The translations under genes were made by a program, and so were the position numbers. The notes under the pieces are model-generated. The model searched no databases. It saw only the letters and a program-made list of their open reading frames with translations, and was not told the DNA's origin. Of a stretch of DNA of 14,473 nt, positions 1-7,239 are shown piece by piece. The first letter of the stretch is position 1; each line of letters begins with the position of its first letter. This stretch comes from Hyphomicrobiaceae bacterium (lineage in GTDB: Bacteria > Pseudomonadota > Alphaproteobacteria > Rhizobiales > Hyphomicrobiaceae). The stretch is taken from NCBI GenBank assembly GCA_013214245.1, contig JABSQE010000007.1, positions 22,805 through 37,277 on the forward strand. The letters are read 5' to 3'.

Positions 1-381
1 AAGCTCTGTTACTATGCGTTGGGAGATTTTCTTGCCAATACCAGGTGTCTTACTGATTGTAAACCAATCTCCTGCTAGAATGGTTTCAATTAAACCGTCA
101 GGTGCGAGAATACTTAGCACGCCTAATGATGCTTTAGCTCCCACCCCTTGAACGCGTAACAGAATTCGAAAACAATCCCGCTCTTTTTCACTGGTGAAAC
201 CATACAATTTTATAGCATCCTCGCGAACGTGAGTATCTATTATTAGAGAAATCTGGTCTCCAACACTCATGCTATTTAAAGCTCTAACAGTCGTCGCTAC
301 TTCATATCCTACCCCACTGACATCAACTATGCAATGCGCCTCGCCAACAAGATCTACTATTCCACGTAATTTTCCAATCAT
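1..381 (-). CDS. ruvA: Holliday junction DNA helicase subunit RuvA (C-terminus off the window)
   Basis: RuvA binds the four-way Holliday junction as a tetramer and loads the RuvB motor for branch migration during recombination repair. Reading the minus strand from the ATG at 381-379 gives 127 codons open to the window edge, beginning MIGKLRGIVDLVGE, the usual RuvA start. The N-terminal OB-fold domain covers about residues 1-63 and contains DVSGVGYEV. The helix-hairpin-helix region follows, with the paired motifs VQGVGAKASL and TPGIGKKISQRI that contact the DNA backbone. A full RuvA is about 200 residues, so roughly 75 residues lie beyond the edge. It starts 24 bp after the ruvC stop, the common ruvC-ruvA order, so the two are probably co-transcribed. 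No SOS (LexA) box was seen nearby. Identity is secure from the motifs. Confidence 0.96.
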   Translation of the reverse strand, partial: MIGKLRGIVDLVGEAHCIVDVSGVGYEVATTVRALNSMSVGDQISLIIDTHVREDAIKLYGFTSEKERDCFRILLRVQGVGAKASLGVLSILAPDGLIETILAGDWFTISKTPGIGKKISQRIVTEL

Positions 382-405
382 GATTGAAGATTACTCATGC
401 TACAT

Positions 406-906
406 CTATACAATGCGGAGATCAGCTCTGGAACGCTGATGAGCATGGCATATCGCAATAGCCAGCGCATCTGATTCATCAGAATTAACGAAACTTGCCT
501 TGGGCAAAAGCAACCTCACCATATTTTGTATTTGTCCTTTTTCTGCATGCCCAGTACCAACCACAGTCTTTTTAATGAGGTTTGGAGAGTACTCAGCGAC
601 AACCAAGCCGTAAAGTGCAGGAGCAAGTAAAGCCATCCCTCTAGCTTGTCCAAGTTTCAAAGTTGCTCTAGCGTTATCATTCACAAAAGTCTCTTCAACA
701 GCAGCCTCATAGGGCGAATGAATCTGCACAGCATAAGAAAGACCTTCAAAAATCTCTTTAAGACGGTACGCAAGTCCTTTCGTGTTTGTTGAAGTAACAA
801 AACCCGATGCGATATATGAGAGTATAGTACCGTTGCTTTCAATAACACCCCACCCCGAACGGCGAAGACCGGGATCTATTCCAATAATTCTAGTGGTTTT
901 CCTCAT
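406..906 (-). CDS. ruvC: Crossover junction endodeoxyribonuclease RuvC
   Basis: RuvC is the dimeric Holliday junction resolvase that cuts the junction after RuvAB has moved it. The 166-residue protein has the family's normal length. The four catalytic acidic residues are visible: Asp11 in GIDPG, Glu71 in AVEETF, and Asp143 and Asp146 in SDESDALAIA. The segment VVGTGHAEKGQIQNMV matches the conserved DNA-binding loop. The ATG at 906-904 has no strong Shine-Dalgarno sequence. In many proteobacteria yebC precedes ruvC, but here the upstream DNA is a gene-poor gap, so this gene probably has its own promoter. ruvA follows after 24 bp. No damage is visible, so recombination repair appears to be kept. 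Confidence 0.97.
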   Translation of the reverse strand: MRKTTRIIGIDPGLRRSGWGVIESNGTILSYIASGFVTSTNTKGLAYRLKEIFEGLSYAVQIHSPYEAAVEETFVNDNARATLKLGQARGMALLAPALYGLVVAEYSPNLIKKTVVGTGHAEKGQIQNMVRLLLPKASFVNSDESDALAIAICHAHQRSRADLRIV

Positions 907-1373
907 GGATATAATTGTTAACGAGATTCGCTGTAGAAATCCTCTTTTTAAGGATAACGTTCAAAACATTTATTAAAATTTGACTTTAATTAAGGTTACT
1001 AATTGTGCACACACCACAATTTATAGCAAAACGAGATAGATACTAGTAATCTCCTATACTAAGTTTTTTTGAATTGGCATCCAGCATAATAATAACTCCA
1101 GGAGACAAGTGAGTCGCTAACGCATTTAAATACCTAGTCGATGATTTCTACTGTAAATGTGGTGACGACTTAAAGAATATATTGCTTCTGAAAACATAAA
1201 GCTACTGTCTAGTCTTGCCTTGTAACAATGTAATTAATAAAATAGCAAGTGAATTAGGAAAACTTATATAGTATACTTGAGATAGGCGATATTCAAGAAA
1301 ACACCTAAATCTATAAACATTTTTAGTTGTGTTGCAAAAGATTGTTATGAGGGCTGTTCACGTGTTAGTAGAC
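907..1373. other. Gene-poor AT-rich gap upstream of ruvC
   Basis: I found no convincing gene on either strand in this stretch of about 465 bp. It holds the 21-bp palindrome at 1001-1021 and a TTTTTTTGAATT run at 1064-1075. The ruvC promoter must lie here but no clear -35/-10 pair stands out. The absence of yebC, a common ruvC neighbour, suggests either lineage-specific rearrangement or loss. Confidence 0.6.
1001..1021. repeat. Perfect inverted repeat upstream of ruvC
   Basis: AATTGTG and CACAATT form perfect 7-bp arms around the 7-base centre CACACAC. It lies about 95 bp upstream of the ruvC start codon. It has the size and symmetry of an operator for a dimeric regulator but matches no site I can name. 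It is not LexA-like (CTGT-N8-ACAG). It could be chance in AT-rich DNA. Confidence 0.4.
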
Positions 1374-1375
1374 GC

Positions 1376-1416
1376 AAAAAAGCCACGATCGCCAGAATCA
1401 GGTGAGGCGTCGTGGC
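1376..1416 (-). terminator. Rho-independent terminator of the peroxiredoxin gene
   Basis: On the minus strand the arms GCCACGACGCC (1416-1406) and GGCGATCGTGGC (1393-1382) pair over 11 bp with a single bulged base around a 12-base loop (1405-1394). They are followed directly by six T residues (1381-1376). It begins 37 bp after the peroxiredoxin stop codon. It is the clearest intrinsic terminator in the window. Confidence 0.9.
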
Positions 1417-1453
1417 CGAAATCGTAAAGCTAGCTGTATTACAACTTCTCGGG

Positions 1454-1987
1454 TTACACTTTGTTACCCGTTAAATGTTCAAGAAGTTTCTGAGGTGATG
1501 ATTCGCCGTAAGGGTCACTTTCACAGTTATCAGAGTATCCAGGCTCTTCATACCAAGCTTCAATTGTACCGTTATTAACAATAGCCGCATAACGCCATGA
1601 GCGCATTCCAAAGCCCAGATTGTCCTTACAAACAAGCATGCCCATTTTACGGGTGAATTCACCAGAACCGTCAGGAATAAGGCCGATATTTTTAATATTT
1701 TGAGATTTACCCCAAGCGTTCATTACAAATGCATCATTAACCGAAATACAGTAAATCTGATCGATACCAGCTTTAGAAAACTCACCGTAAAGCCTCTCAA
1801 AGTCAGGTAGTTGATAAGTTGAGCATGTCGGCGTAAAGGCACCAGGCAATGAAAACACGATGACACGTTTGTCATTGAAATAATCTTTACTAGTTTTGTC
1901 TTCCCAGCGAAATGGATTAGAACCTCCAATACTGTCGTCACGAACTCGCGTTCGAAAAGTTACCTGAGGAACTTTTTTTCCGATCAT
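1454..1987 (-). CDS. Peroxiredoxin, Prx5/redoxin type
   Basis: This is a thiol peroxidase that reduces hydrogen peroxide and organic peroxides, usually with glutathione/glutaredoxin or thioredoxin as reductant. The 177-residue protein shows the Prx5 active-site segment PGAFTPTCSTYQLP with peroxidatic Cys55. It also has the family segments ISVNDAFVMNAWGK and DNLGFGMRSWRYAA. Further cysteines at about 119 (MLVCKD) and about 155 (DNCESD) could act as resolving thiols; the latter sits in the C-terminal segment where that residue is found in related proteins. There is no fused glutaredoxin domain and no signal peptide, so it is cytosolic. The ATG at 1987-1985 is preceded by GGAGAG. The gene is a single transcription unit with its own terminator. 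Peroxide defence would suit a nitrogenase-bearing cell, but that link is only positional. Confidence 0.92.
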   Translation of the reverse strand: MIGKKVPQVTFRTRVRDDSIGGSNPFRWEDKTSKDYFNDKRVIVFSLPGAFTPTCSTYQLPDFERLYGEFSKAGIDQIYCISVNDAFVMNAWGKSQNIKNIGLIPDGSGEFTRKMGMLVCKDNLGFGMRSWRYAAIVNNGTIEAWYEEPGYSDNCESDPYGESSPQKLLEHLTGNKV

Positions 1988-2865
1988 AATCTCTCCAATC
2001 GATGTACTTATCTCCGAGCTCGCTAAGCCAAAACGTGGCGTTAGCTTAAACGGGTCTGCTTATTTATACCATCCTAAGATGATGCTGCCTTTATTCCACT
2101 GTCAAGTAAAAGAATAATCTAATCTCGACACTGTCTTAATCACCGCATCGATTAAGCCATGTGTGCTACACCATCATCAGCATCTTTACCTGTCTTTACG
2201 CACTGCGGCAGCTCCAATAAGTCAATAAAGCTACAAATTGATGCTCTAAGCTCAGTAAGCCATAGACTTATATTCTTGGTTAATACCAAAAGGGATCAAA
2301 TAACAAGATATAATCGCTTCGAGCAACACAAGCCAAAACTATAACACTAGCTGAAAAGTGATTATCAACTAGAAATAATGCAACTTAAGCTACAACCAGA
2401 CTGCTATTAAACTGGCATAAAAACTTACTGGAGTAAACATTACTGACTGTGGATAACACCTATCACAGAACTAAAAAAATAAACTACTCTCACTTTTCAG
2501 TTTTTTTTAAGTAAAACTAAGAATACTAAAGCCTTTCGATAATCTAAGAGAAGATTATGTTATTTAGCTGAGAGAATAGTATCCTTGGCTAATGCAGATA
2601 GCTAAATACGGTTTTATTTACATCTAAAGTCCAACCGCAACAGCGTAAATACTATTTACTATTATACTATCGATACTTGACTTTGAGATTAGCAATAGTT
2701 TAGCGCTATTTCTTTACCCATAAAAGATATATATATAAATCTAATCGAGATTCTACGGCTCTATCTTAGCACTAAGCGACATCATTTTTTTGAAAACGTT
2801 AAGTAAGAATAAATCAAATCTTTTTTTGAATTTTCAGTCTTTATCTTTCTAATCTCTAAAGAGAC
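1988..2865. other. Long gene-poor gap between peroxiredoxin and apbE
   Basis: This stretch of about 880 bp is very AT-rich and contains no gene I can support. It holds a hairpin just upstream of the peroxiredoxin gene (2022-2045) and an open minus-strand frame of 48 codons at 2152-2298 with no good start. It also holds one perfect DnaA-box-like 9-mer (TTATCCACA, minus strand, 2448-2456) and two TTTTTTTGAA runs near 2785 and 2821. I saw no tRNA or other RNA gene. A gap this long inside a bacterial gene cluster fits gene loss followed by sequence decay. Confidence 0.6.
2022..2045. repeat. Imperfect inverted repeat upstream of the peroxiredoxin gene
   Basis: GCTAAGCCA and TGGCGTTAGC can pair over 9 bp with one bulged base around the loop AAACG. 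It ends 35 bp upstream of the peroxiredoxin ATG, so on the minus strand it lies in the 5' leader or promoter. It could be an operator or a leader hairpin. No regulator can be named. Confidence 0.35.
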
Positions 2866-3951
2866 TTAATATTCCGTACCGTACGTCACGTTAGTTGGCT
2901 CTACGATAAAAATATCGGTAGCGACTTTTAGTAACTTCAAACGACGCTCCATTGCTGGTGTTATGTATAACCTACCTCTACTATCCACCAAAAGTGCCAA
3001 TTTAACATTCATTCGCCAAGCTATCCGTGCCCAGTCCTCAGGACCTGCTACTGCGAGTGCGGTTGCTGCAGCATCGGCTACCATACCTTTGGTATGCAAT
3101 ACACTAGCTGAAATAATATCATTTACCGGATATCCCGTGCGTGGATCAAGAATATGTGAAAAGCGCACACCATTGTGCTCGAGATATCTTTCATAGTTGC
3201 CCGAGGTGTAAAGAACCTCACCTGGTCGCATATCTATCGAAGCAATGGCGTTCCAGCTTGTGGGATCGCGAATTGCAACTTTCCAAGCACGTGCCTTATA
3301 CTTGCCTAAAACATTAAGATCGCCGCCCGCATTGAGAACTGCATTCTCGATGCCACGACGCTTCAAAACATCAGCTGCGAGATCAAGTGCTGCTCCTTTA
3401 GCTACAGCACCCAAGTCAATGCGTACGGACGTTTTACTGGAGCGGACTGTATGTCCATCAAACACAAGATCCTGCAAGCTTGGACTTGTATCTGCTAGCT
3501 TTAAAATCGTCTTATTTGTAGGTGGAACTCCTTGCGGGGAGATATCGCTATGAAAACCCCACGCAGCTATAAGGTTACCAATGGCTGGTTCAAAGAGACC
3601 CTCACTTTGGATTGTAAGGCGTTGTGATGTCTTTAATAGCCAAATTAGCTCATCACTAATCTCTTTGTCTTCGTCACGCGCTAACGCTTCGTTTAATTCG
3701 TTTAATTCACCACCCGATTTCCAAGCATGCCAATCAACGTGCACGCGTTTGAACACGCGGGCGATTTCCGAAGTGGCCTCTCTTGATTTTTGAACTGTCT
3801 CGCCTCGAATAACAATATCCACTAAAGTACCGAAAACATAAATTGTTTCCCTATATTCTCTGTCACTATTAAAAATCCTTGAAATTGATAACGTCACTAA
3901 TACCGTTAACAGAACAAAGCAGGTAGTTAACAAAACGGATTTTCGTAGCAT
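2866..3951 (-). CDS. apbE: FAD:protein FMN transferase ApbE
   Basis: ApbE uses FAD to attach FMN covalently to a threonine in Rnf/Nqr-type subunits (RnfG/RnfD, NqrB/NqrC), in the periplasm. The 361-residue product has a hydrophobic N-terminal segment (about residues 5-24) for export or anchoring. The only early cysteine (Cys11) is not in a proper lipobox, so it is more likely membrane-anchored by this segment. Family motifs appear in order: DLGAVAKGAALDLA, NAGGDLNVLG, HILDPRTGYPV and GMVADAAATALAVAG, the last holding the metal-binding Asp. It lies 61 bp after modC, close enough for read-through, and AAGGAA precedes its ATG. Its presence beside nif and mod genes suggests flavinylation of an Rnf complex feeding nitrogenase. 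No rnf gene is in this window, so this is inference. Confidence 0.93.
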   Translation of the reverse strand: MLRKSVLLTTCFVLLTVLVTLSISRIFNSDREYRETIYVFGTLVDIVIRGETVQKSREATSEIARVFKRVHVDWHAWKSGGELNELNEALARDEDKEISDELIWLLKTSQRLTIQSEGLFEPAIGNLIAAWGFHSDISPQGVPPTNKTILKLADTSPSLQDLVFDGHTVRSSKTSVRIDLGAVAKGAALDLAADVLKRRGIENAVLNAGGDLNVLGKYKARAWKVAIRDPTSWNAIASIDMRPGEVLYTSGNYERYLEHNGVRFSHILDPRTGYPVNDIISASVLHTKGMVADAAATALAVAGPEDWARIAWRMNVKLALLVDSRGRLYITPAMERRLKLLKVATDIFIVEPTNVTYGTEY

Positions 3952-4012
3952 TGGTACTGTTCCTTAACTATTGTTAACGAATACGAATCAAAGCTATCTA
4001 ATGACAAAAATG

Positions 4013-5161
4013 TCAGTAATAGCCGGCATGAACTTCACCAAGATCTGAATCCTTTGACGTTAGACTTCTTAAGCGCCAACCTGTAAGCGAAATCTCATCA
4101 CCCAAAACTCTCAAGTGTTGCACCGGGAGGTGTACCATAATCATCTCACCTAGGGACGGTAACGTAACATCCCAAGGGCAATGAATGTAAAGAAACGTAC
4201 TATCCGGTAGGCGGCACAATAATTCTTTAACTGCTCCCAATTCACGAAAGCCCGCGACTTTTACTTGTAACGCGCACTCAGAATGAGATCTACGTTTCAG
4301 ATTAATATGTTCAGCTCGGATTGCCAACCACTTAGCCGATTCAGGAATACCATTCACCTGGATCTGTCCCCAAGGACCTACAGCCAGTCGAGATTTGGTG
4401 CTTATCTTAAAATTAGACAAAGAACCATCTTGATTTAATGTAAGTGGTAATAAGTTACGCCAACCCAGTACAGTCGCGGTTTTGTAGTCGCCAGGATCGT
4501 TAAAAATATCTCGAGCAGCCCCGAACCGAGCTAAACGCCCAGCTGTAATGACACCAATCCAATCGGCCACCTGACGTGCTTCTTCTAGATCATGTGTTAC
4601 CAAGATGGCTGGTTTTTTTATTGCCGCAACCAACTCAATTAATTGGGTGCGGAGTTGAAAGCGAAGATGACTATCAACAGCTGAAAATGGCTCGTCTAAA
4701 AGTAATAGATCAGGATTAGTAGCTAGCGTTCTAGCGAGTGCAACGCGCTGACACTGCCCTCCTGACAACTGTGAAGGATAGCGTTTCTCCAAACCTGAGA
4801 GATTAAGACGCTCGACCCACCTTGTCACAGCTGCCGGACGCACTTTTTTTGCCACTCCATAACCTATATTCTGCGCAACAGTCATGTTTTGGAACAGAGC
4901 ATAATCTTGAAATACAACTCCTACATTACGTTTTCTAACAGGAACATCTATACCTTGATCTAAATTAAACCAAGTATTTTGCCCAAAACAGATGCTGCCC
5001 GCATCCGCTTTTTCAAATCCTGCAATGAGACGCATTAGAGTAGTTTTCCCACTGCCTGATGGTCCGAGCAAAACGGTTATCCCCGTTCCCGGGATTTCAG
5101 CATACAAGTTTAACGTGAATGATAGCCGACGAAATTTAAGGTTTACTGTAAGAGATGTCAT
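4013..5161 (-). CDS. modC: Molybdate ABC transporter ATP-binding protein ModC
   Basis: ModC is the cytoplasmic ATPase that powers molybdate import through ModB. The 382-residue protein has all ABC elements: Walker A GPSGSGKT at residues 33-40, Q-loop Gln85 in VVFQDYALF, signature LSGGQ at 132-136, Walker B DLLLLDEP at 151-158 and switch His190 in LVTHD. The signature is followed by C-Q-R, a minor variation from the common QQR. The C-terminal third (about 290-365) is the Mop/TOBE-like regulatory domain that binds oxyanion, which separates ModC from general ABC ATPases. Its ATG overlaps the modB stop by 4 bp (ATGA), so translation is coupled. Molybdate is needed for the FeMo cofactor, which explains the position next to the nif genes. 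Confidence 0.95.
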   Translation of the reverse strand: MTSLTVNLKFRRLSFTLNLYAEIPGTGITVLLGPSGSGKTTLMRLIAGFEKADAGSICFGQNTWFNLDQGIDVPVRKRNVGVVFQDYALFQNMTVAQNIGYGVAKKVRPAAVTRWVERLNLSGLEKRYPSQLSGGQCQRVALARTLATNPDLLLLDEPFSAVDSHLRFQLRTQLIELVAAIKKPAILVTHDLEEARQVADWIGVITAGRLARFGAARDIFNDPGDYKTATVLGWRNLLPLTLNQDGSLSNFKISTKSRLAVGPWGQIQVNGIPESAKWLAIRAEHINLKRRSHSECALQVKVAGFRELGAVKELLCRLPDSTFLYIHCPWDVTLPSLGEMIMVHLPVQHLRVLGDEISLTGWRLRSLTSKDSDLGEVHAGYY

Positions 5162-5850
5162 GCAATCGTCGACTCCCGTTTGACACCTTGAGTTCCATAC
5201 ACAGCTAGCAATACTACAAACGAAAATGCTAATAGCATTAAAGACAATAAATGCGCTGCTTCATACTCTATGCTCTCTACATGCTCGTAAATAGCAATAG
5301 ATATAACCTGAGTTTCGCCTGGGATGTTGCCGCCCACCATTAAAACCACACCAAATTCACCCACTGTGTGCGCAAAGCCTAGAACACTGGCTACTACTAA
5401 ACTGCGGCGCATGTTCGGTAACATTACGTCTAAAAATGTTCGTAAAGATGAAGCACCGAGCGATAACGAAGCTTCAATAGTGCGTTTGTCAAGTGCCTCA
5501 AAACCAGCTTGTAATGGCTGTACGACAAACGGGAGAGAATAAATACAAGAGGCAATTACTAAACCAGAAAATGTAAATACTAGAGGCTCTCCGGTCATCG
5601 ATGTCCAGGTTTCACCAATAAAGCTTCCTTTACCAAGAAAAACAAGTAGATAAAATCCTAGAACACTTGGAGGAAGAACTAACGGTAAAGCCGTAAGCGT
5701 CTCTACAACGCGCCCCAAACGACTCTTGGTGTTAGCCAACCACCAAGCTAGCGGCATACTTATCATGAACATAATGGCAAGCGAAATAGTAGCAAGGTGC
5801 AGAGTTAGAAGGATCGGACCATAGTTAATAATGCTTAGGCTTTGTAACAT
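5158..5850 (-). CDS. modB: Molybdate ABC transporter permease ModB
   Basis: ModB forms the inner-membrane channel for molybdate. I chose the ATG at 5850-5848, giving 230 residues, because GGAG lies 7 bases upstream across the modA stop and because this matches the usual ModB length. An upstream in-frame ATG at 5880 would add ten residues but has no ribosome binding site. The protein has about five hydrophobic membrane segments and the cytoplasmic EAA loop (EASLSLGASSLRTFLDVMLP) that docks to ModC. HTVGEFGVVLMVGG is a typical ModB segment. It starts 4 bp after modA and overlaps modC, so modABC is one operon. No defects are seen. Confidence 0.95.
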   Translation of the reverse strand: MLQSLSIINYGPILLTLHLATISLAIMFMISMPLAWWLANTKSRLGRVVETLTALPLVLPPSVLGFYLLVFLGKGSFIGETWTSMTGEPLVFTFSGLVIASCIYSLPFVVQPLQAGFEALDKRTIEASLSLGASSLRTFLDVMLPNMRRSLVVASVLGFAHTVGEFGVVLMVGGNIPGETQVISIAIYEHVESIEYEAAHLLSLMLLAFSFVVLLAVYGTQGVKRESTIA

Positions 5851-5854
5851 TGGT

Positions 5855-6631
5855 TTACTCCACATTGTAGCCAAAAGCAACGATGCGTCTTTTTATAGGT
5901 TCTGATTTGAGAAATTTGAGGAAATTTATTGCTACCTGGTTATTTGCGCCTGATTTCAATAACACCGCCTCCTGTAAAATTTTAGGATAGTAGTCGTTTG
6001 GTATAAGCCAGCTGCTACCGCGATATAGATCTTTAGTGAATATATTTTGGGAATAGGCTAAGAACGCAAGTTCAACGTTTCCAGCAACTGCAAATTGATG
6101 CGCTTGGGCTACATTCTCGCAAGTAATTAAGCCTTGATGTGCAATTTCAGATACTCCGAGTCTTTCTAGAACCTTGAGACTGGCTTGTCCATAAGGTGCT
6201 AATTTGGGGTTAGCTAACGCGATGTGTTTATAATGACCGTCAATCAACAGTTGTCTGGGATCCTGCTTAGGATCTCGTGTCCACAACACAAGCCGACCCA
6301 ATGCGTATGCAAACCGTGAACCTACAACAGTGTCTCCTTCGTTTTCAAGGCGTGCAGGCTCTCGAGCATTCGCAGCTAAAAAAACATCGAAAGGTGCACC
6401 TTGCTTGATTTGTGCGTAAAGTTTGCCTGTTGAGCCTGCACTAATCCTGACAACTGTATTAGTATCATGCTCAAAAATTTCAGCAAGCACACGAAGAGGT
6501 TTCAGAAAGTTGGAAGCTACAGCTAATTTAACTTCTCCTGCTAAAGTAGGAGACAACCTGAAGCAGATGTCACAAAACACTTGCGACACAAAAATCAAGC
6601 CTATAATTAGACAGCGAACGAAGTGATTCAC
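5855..6631 (-). CDS. modA: Molybdate-binding periplasmic protein ModA
   Basis: ModA captures molybdate (and tungstate) in the periplasm and passes it to ModB. The 258-residue product starts with a GTG codon (6631-6629) and a hydrophobic signal peptide, with likely cleavage near residues 31-32 (LAG/EVKLAV). The mature start VKLAVASNFLKPL and the segment SAGSTGKLYAQIKQGAPFDVFLAA are characteristic of the family and contain oxyanion-binding Ser residues. ALANPKLAPYG is a further conserved element. Only a weak CGGAA precedes the start. It heads the mod operon, about 220 bp downstream of the nif ferredoxin gene. The gap contains a hairpin and a possible operator, so the mod genes may be separately regulated. 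Confidence 0.95.
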   Translation of the reverse strand: MNHFVRCLIIGLIFVSQVFCDICFRLSPTLAGEVKLAVASNFLKPLRVLAEIFEHDTNTVVRISAGSTGKLYAQIKQGAPFDVFLAANAREPARLENEGDTVVGSRFAYALGRLVLWTRDPKQDPRQLLIDGHYKHIALANPKLAPYGQASLKVLERLGVSEIAHQGLITCENVAQAHQFAVAGNVELAFLAYSQNIFTKDLYRGSSWLIPNDYYPKILQEAVLLKSGANNQVAINFLKFLKSEPIKRRIVAFGYNVE

Positions 6632-6702
6632 TATTTATTCCGTTGCCTGAGGATGGAGGTGGAGATATCAACCAATTTTGTCAATTCCCAGATAAGAAAA
6701 CT

Positions 6703-6719
6703 GTATACATAATACATAC
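6703..6719. promoter_or_regulatory. Possible ModE-like palindromic operator upstream of modA
   Basis: GTATACATAATACATAC is an imperfect palindrome (GTAT-nn-AT-n-AT-nn-ATAC) lying 72-88 bp upstream of the modA start codon. ModE sites are AT-rich palindromes with TATA-type half sites upstream of modA, so position and general shape fit. The match to the E. coli consensus is poor. Treat it as a candidate only. Confidence 0.25.
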
Positions 6720-6774
6720 GTCTTACATATTTAACAGACTTTGTTAGGGACACCAGCACTTAATCAACTGTAGG

Positions 6775-6815
6775 GCCGGAACAACATTTAAACTACAATG
6801 CAATGTTATTCCAGC
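6775..6815 (-). repeat. Wobble-paired RNA hairpin between ferredoxin gene and modA
   Basis: On the minus strand GCTGGAATAACATT (6815-6802) pairs with AATGTTGTTCCGGC (6788-6775) over all 14 positions, with two G-U pairs, around a 13-base loop. In plus-strand RNA those two pairs would be C-A mismatches, so the structure favours minus-strand RNA, the direction of the operon. It starts 37 bp after the ferredoxin stop. No T run follows, so it is not a classical terminator. It may protect the 3' end of the nif transcript, or act in Rho-dependent or attenuated termination. Confidence 0.6.
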
Positions 6816-6851
6816 AAGTACTTAATTAAATCAAACCACAGAAGGCAAGCT

Positions 6852-7166
6852 TCAAGCAGCTATAGCAGACGGCTCGTGAAGCATGCAGCTCTTAGGACAG
6901 ACACGTGAACAAGCTTCGCATCCGATGCAGTCCAGTGCATTGGCTAGAGCCATAACCATCGTAACATCATCGTCTAGGTCATCATCATCATCATCATCAT
7001 CATCCAAATCTGAATCGCTCTCACCGCGCTCGACAAGTTTGAAGACATCACGGGGACACACCTTGTAACAGCGACCGCAACCAATGCAATTGGTTTGCTC
7101 CAACTTCATAAGAAACTTAGGAGTATAAGGCTCACCGCCCCGAGTAAGACCAGTAATTTCTGACAT
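6852..7166 (-). CDS. fdxB: nif-specific 2[4Fe-4S] ferredoxin (ferredoxin III / FdxB type)
   Basis: This small electron carrier is typical of nif operons and is thought to feed low-potential electrons to nitrogenase or to cofactor assembly. The 104-residue protein has two cluster motifs: Cys27, Cys30, Cys33 and Cys37 in CIGCGRCYKVCP, and Cys80, Cys83, Cys86 and Cys90 in CIGCEACSRVCP. The N-terminal TRGGEPYTPKF is typical of nif ferredoxin III. Between the motifs lies an acidic insert at about residues 51-67 with nine consecutive Asp, encoded by a GAT microsatellite. Related ferredoxins also carry an acidic linker, but usually of mixed Asp and Glu. GAGGAG precedes the ATG. It is the last gene of the nif run, 73 bp after the DUF683 gene. 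Confidence 0.92.
   Translation of the reverse strand: MSEITGLTRGGEPYTPKFLMKLEQTNCIGCGRCYKVCPRDVFKLVERGESDSDLDDDDDDDDDLDDDVTMVMALANALDCIGCEACSRVCPKSCMLHEPSAIAA
6981..7004. repeat. (ATC)8 trinucleotide repeat inside the ferredoxin gene
   Basis: Eight tandem ATC units (GAT on the coding strand) encode eight of the nine consecutive Asp residues between the two cluster motifs. Length changes by slippage would stay in frame and only alter the acidic linker. Confidence 0.95.
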
Positions 7167-7239
7167 AATTAATGCTCCTCATTAATAAATGTAGTAGTCA
7201 GCATCAGATTCCATTATTTAAAGTTAATTTAAATAAGCT

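Noticed and set aside
782..976. Plus-strand 64-codon ORF ending NVQNIY, resembling the YebC C-terminus.
   Set aside because: It mostly lies antisense to ruvC, is in the wrong orientation for yebC, and the similarity is only a few residues.
2152..2298. Open minus-strand frame of 48 codons ending ...CVKTGKDADDGVAHMA, with an overlapping 61-codon plus-strand frame (2159-2344).
   Set aside because: The minus frame looks slightly protein-like but has no usable start or recognisable family. Neither strand can be supported as a gene; it could be a remnant.
2448..2456. Perfect DnaA box (TTATCCACA on the minus strand) in a very AT-rich gap, with a one-mismatch TTATTTACA near 2616; possible replication origin.
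   Set aside because: A single match in 14 kb is within chance, there is no cluster of boxes, and no origin-linked genes are present.
2830..2865. Hairpin TCTCT-TT-AGAGA just after the apbE stop as a terminator.
   Set aside because: It is only 5 bp with a 2-base loop and no T run on the minus strand.
5851..5880. Upstream ATG (5880) as the modB start.
   Set aside because: It would overlap modA by 26 bp and has no ribosome binding site; the ATG at 5850 has GGAG at good spacing and gives the usual length.
6883..7068. Plus-strand ORF with a poly-Ser tract.
   Set aside because: It is the shadow of the ferredoxin gene; the Ser run is the complement of the GAT repeat.
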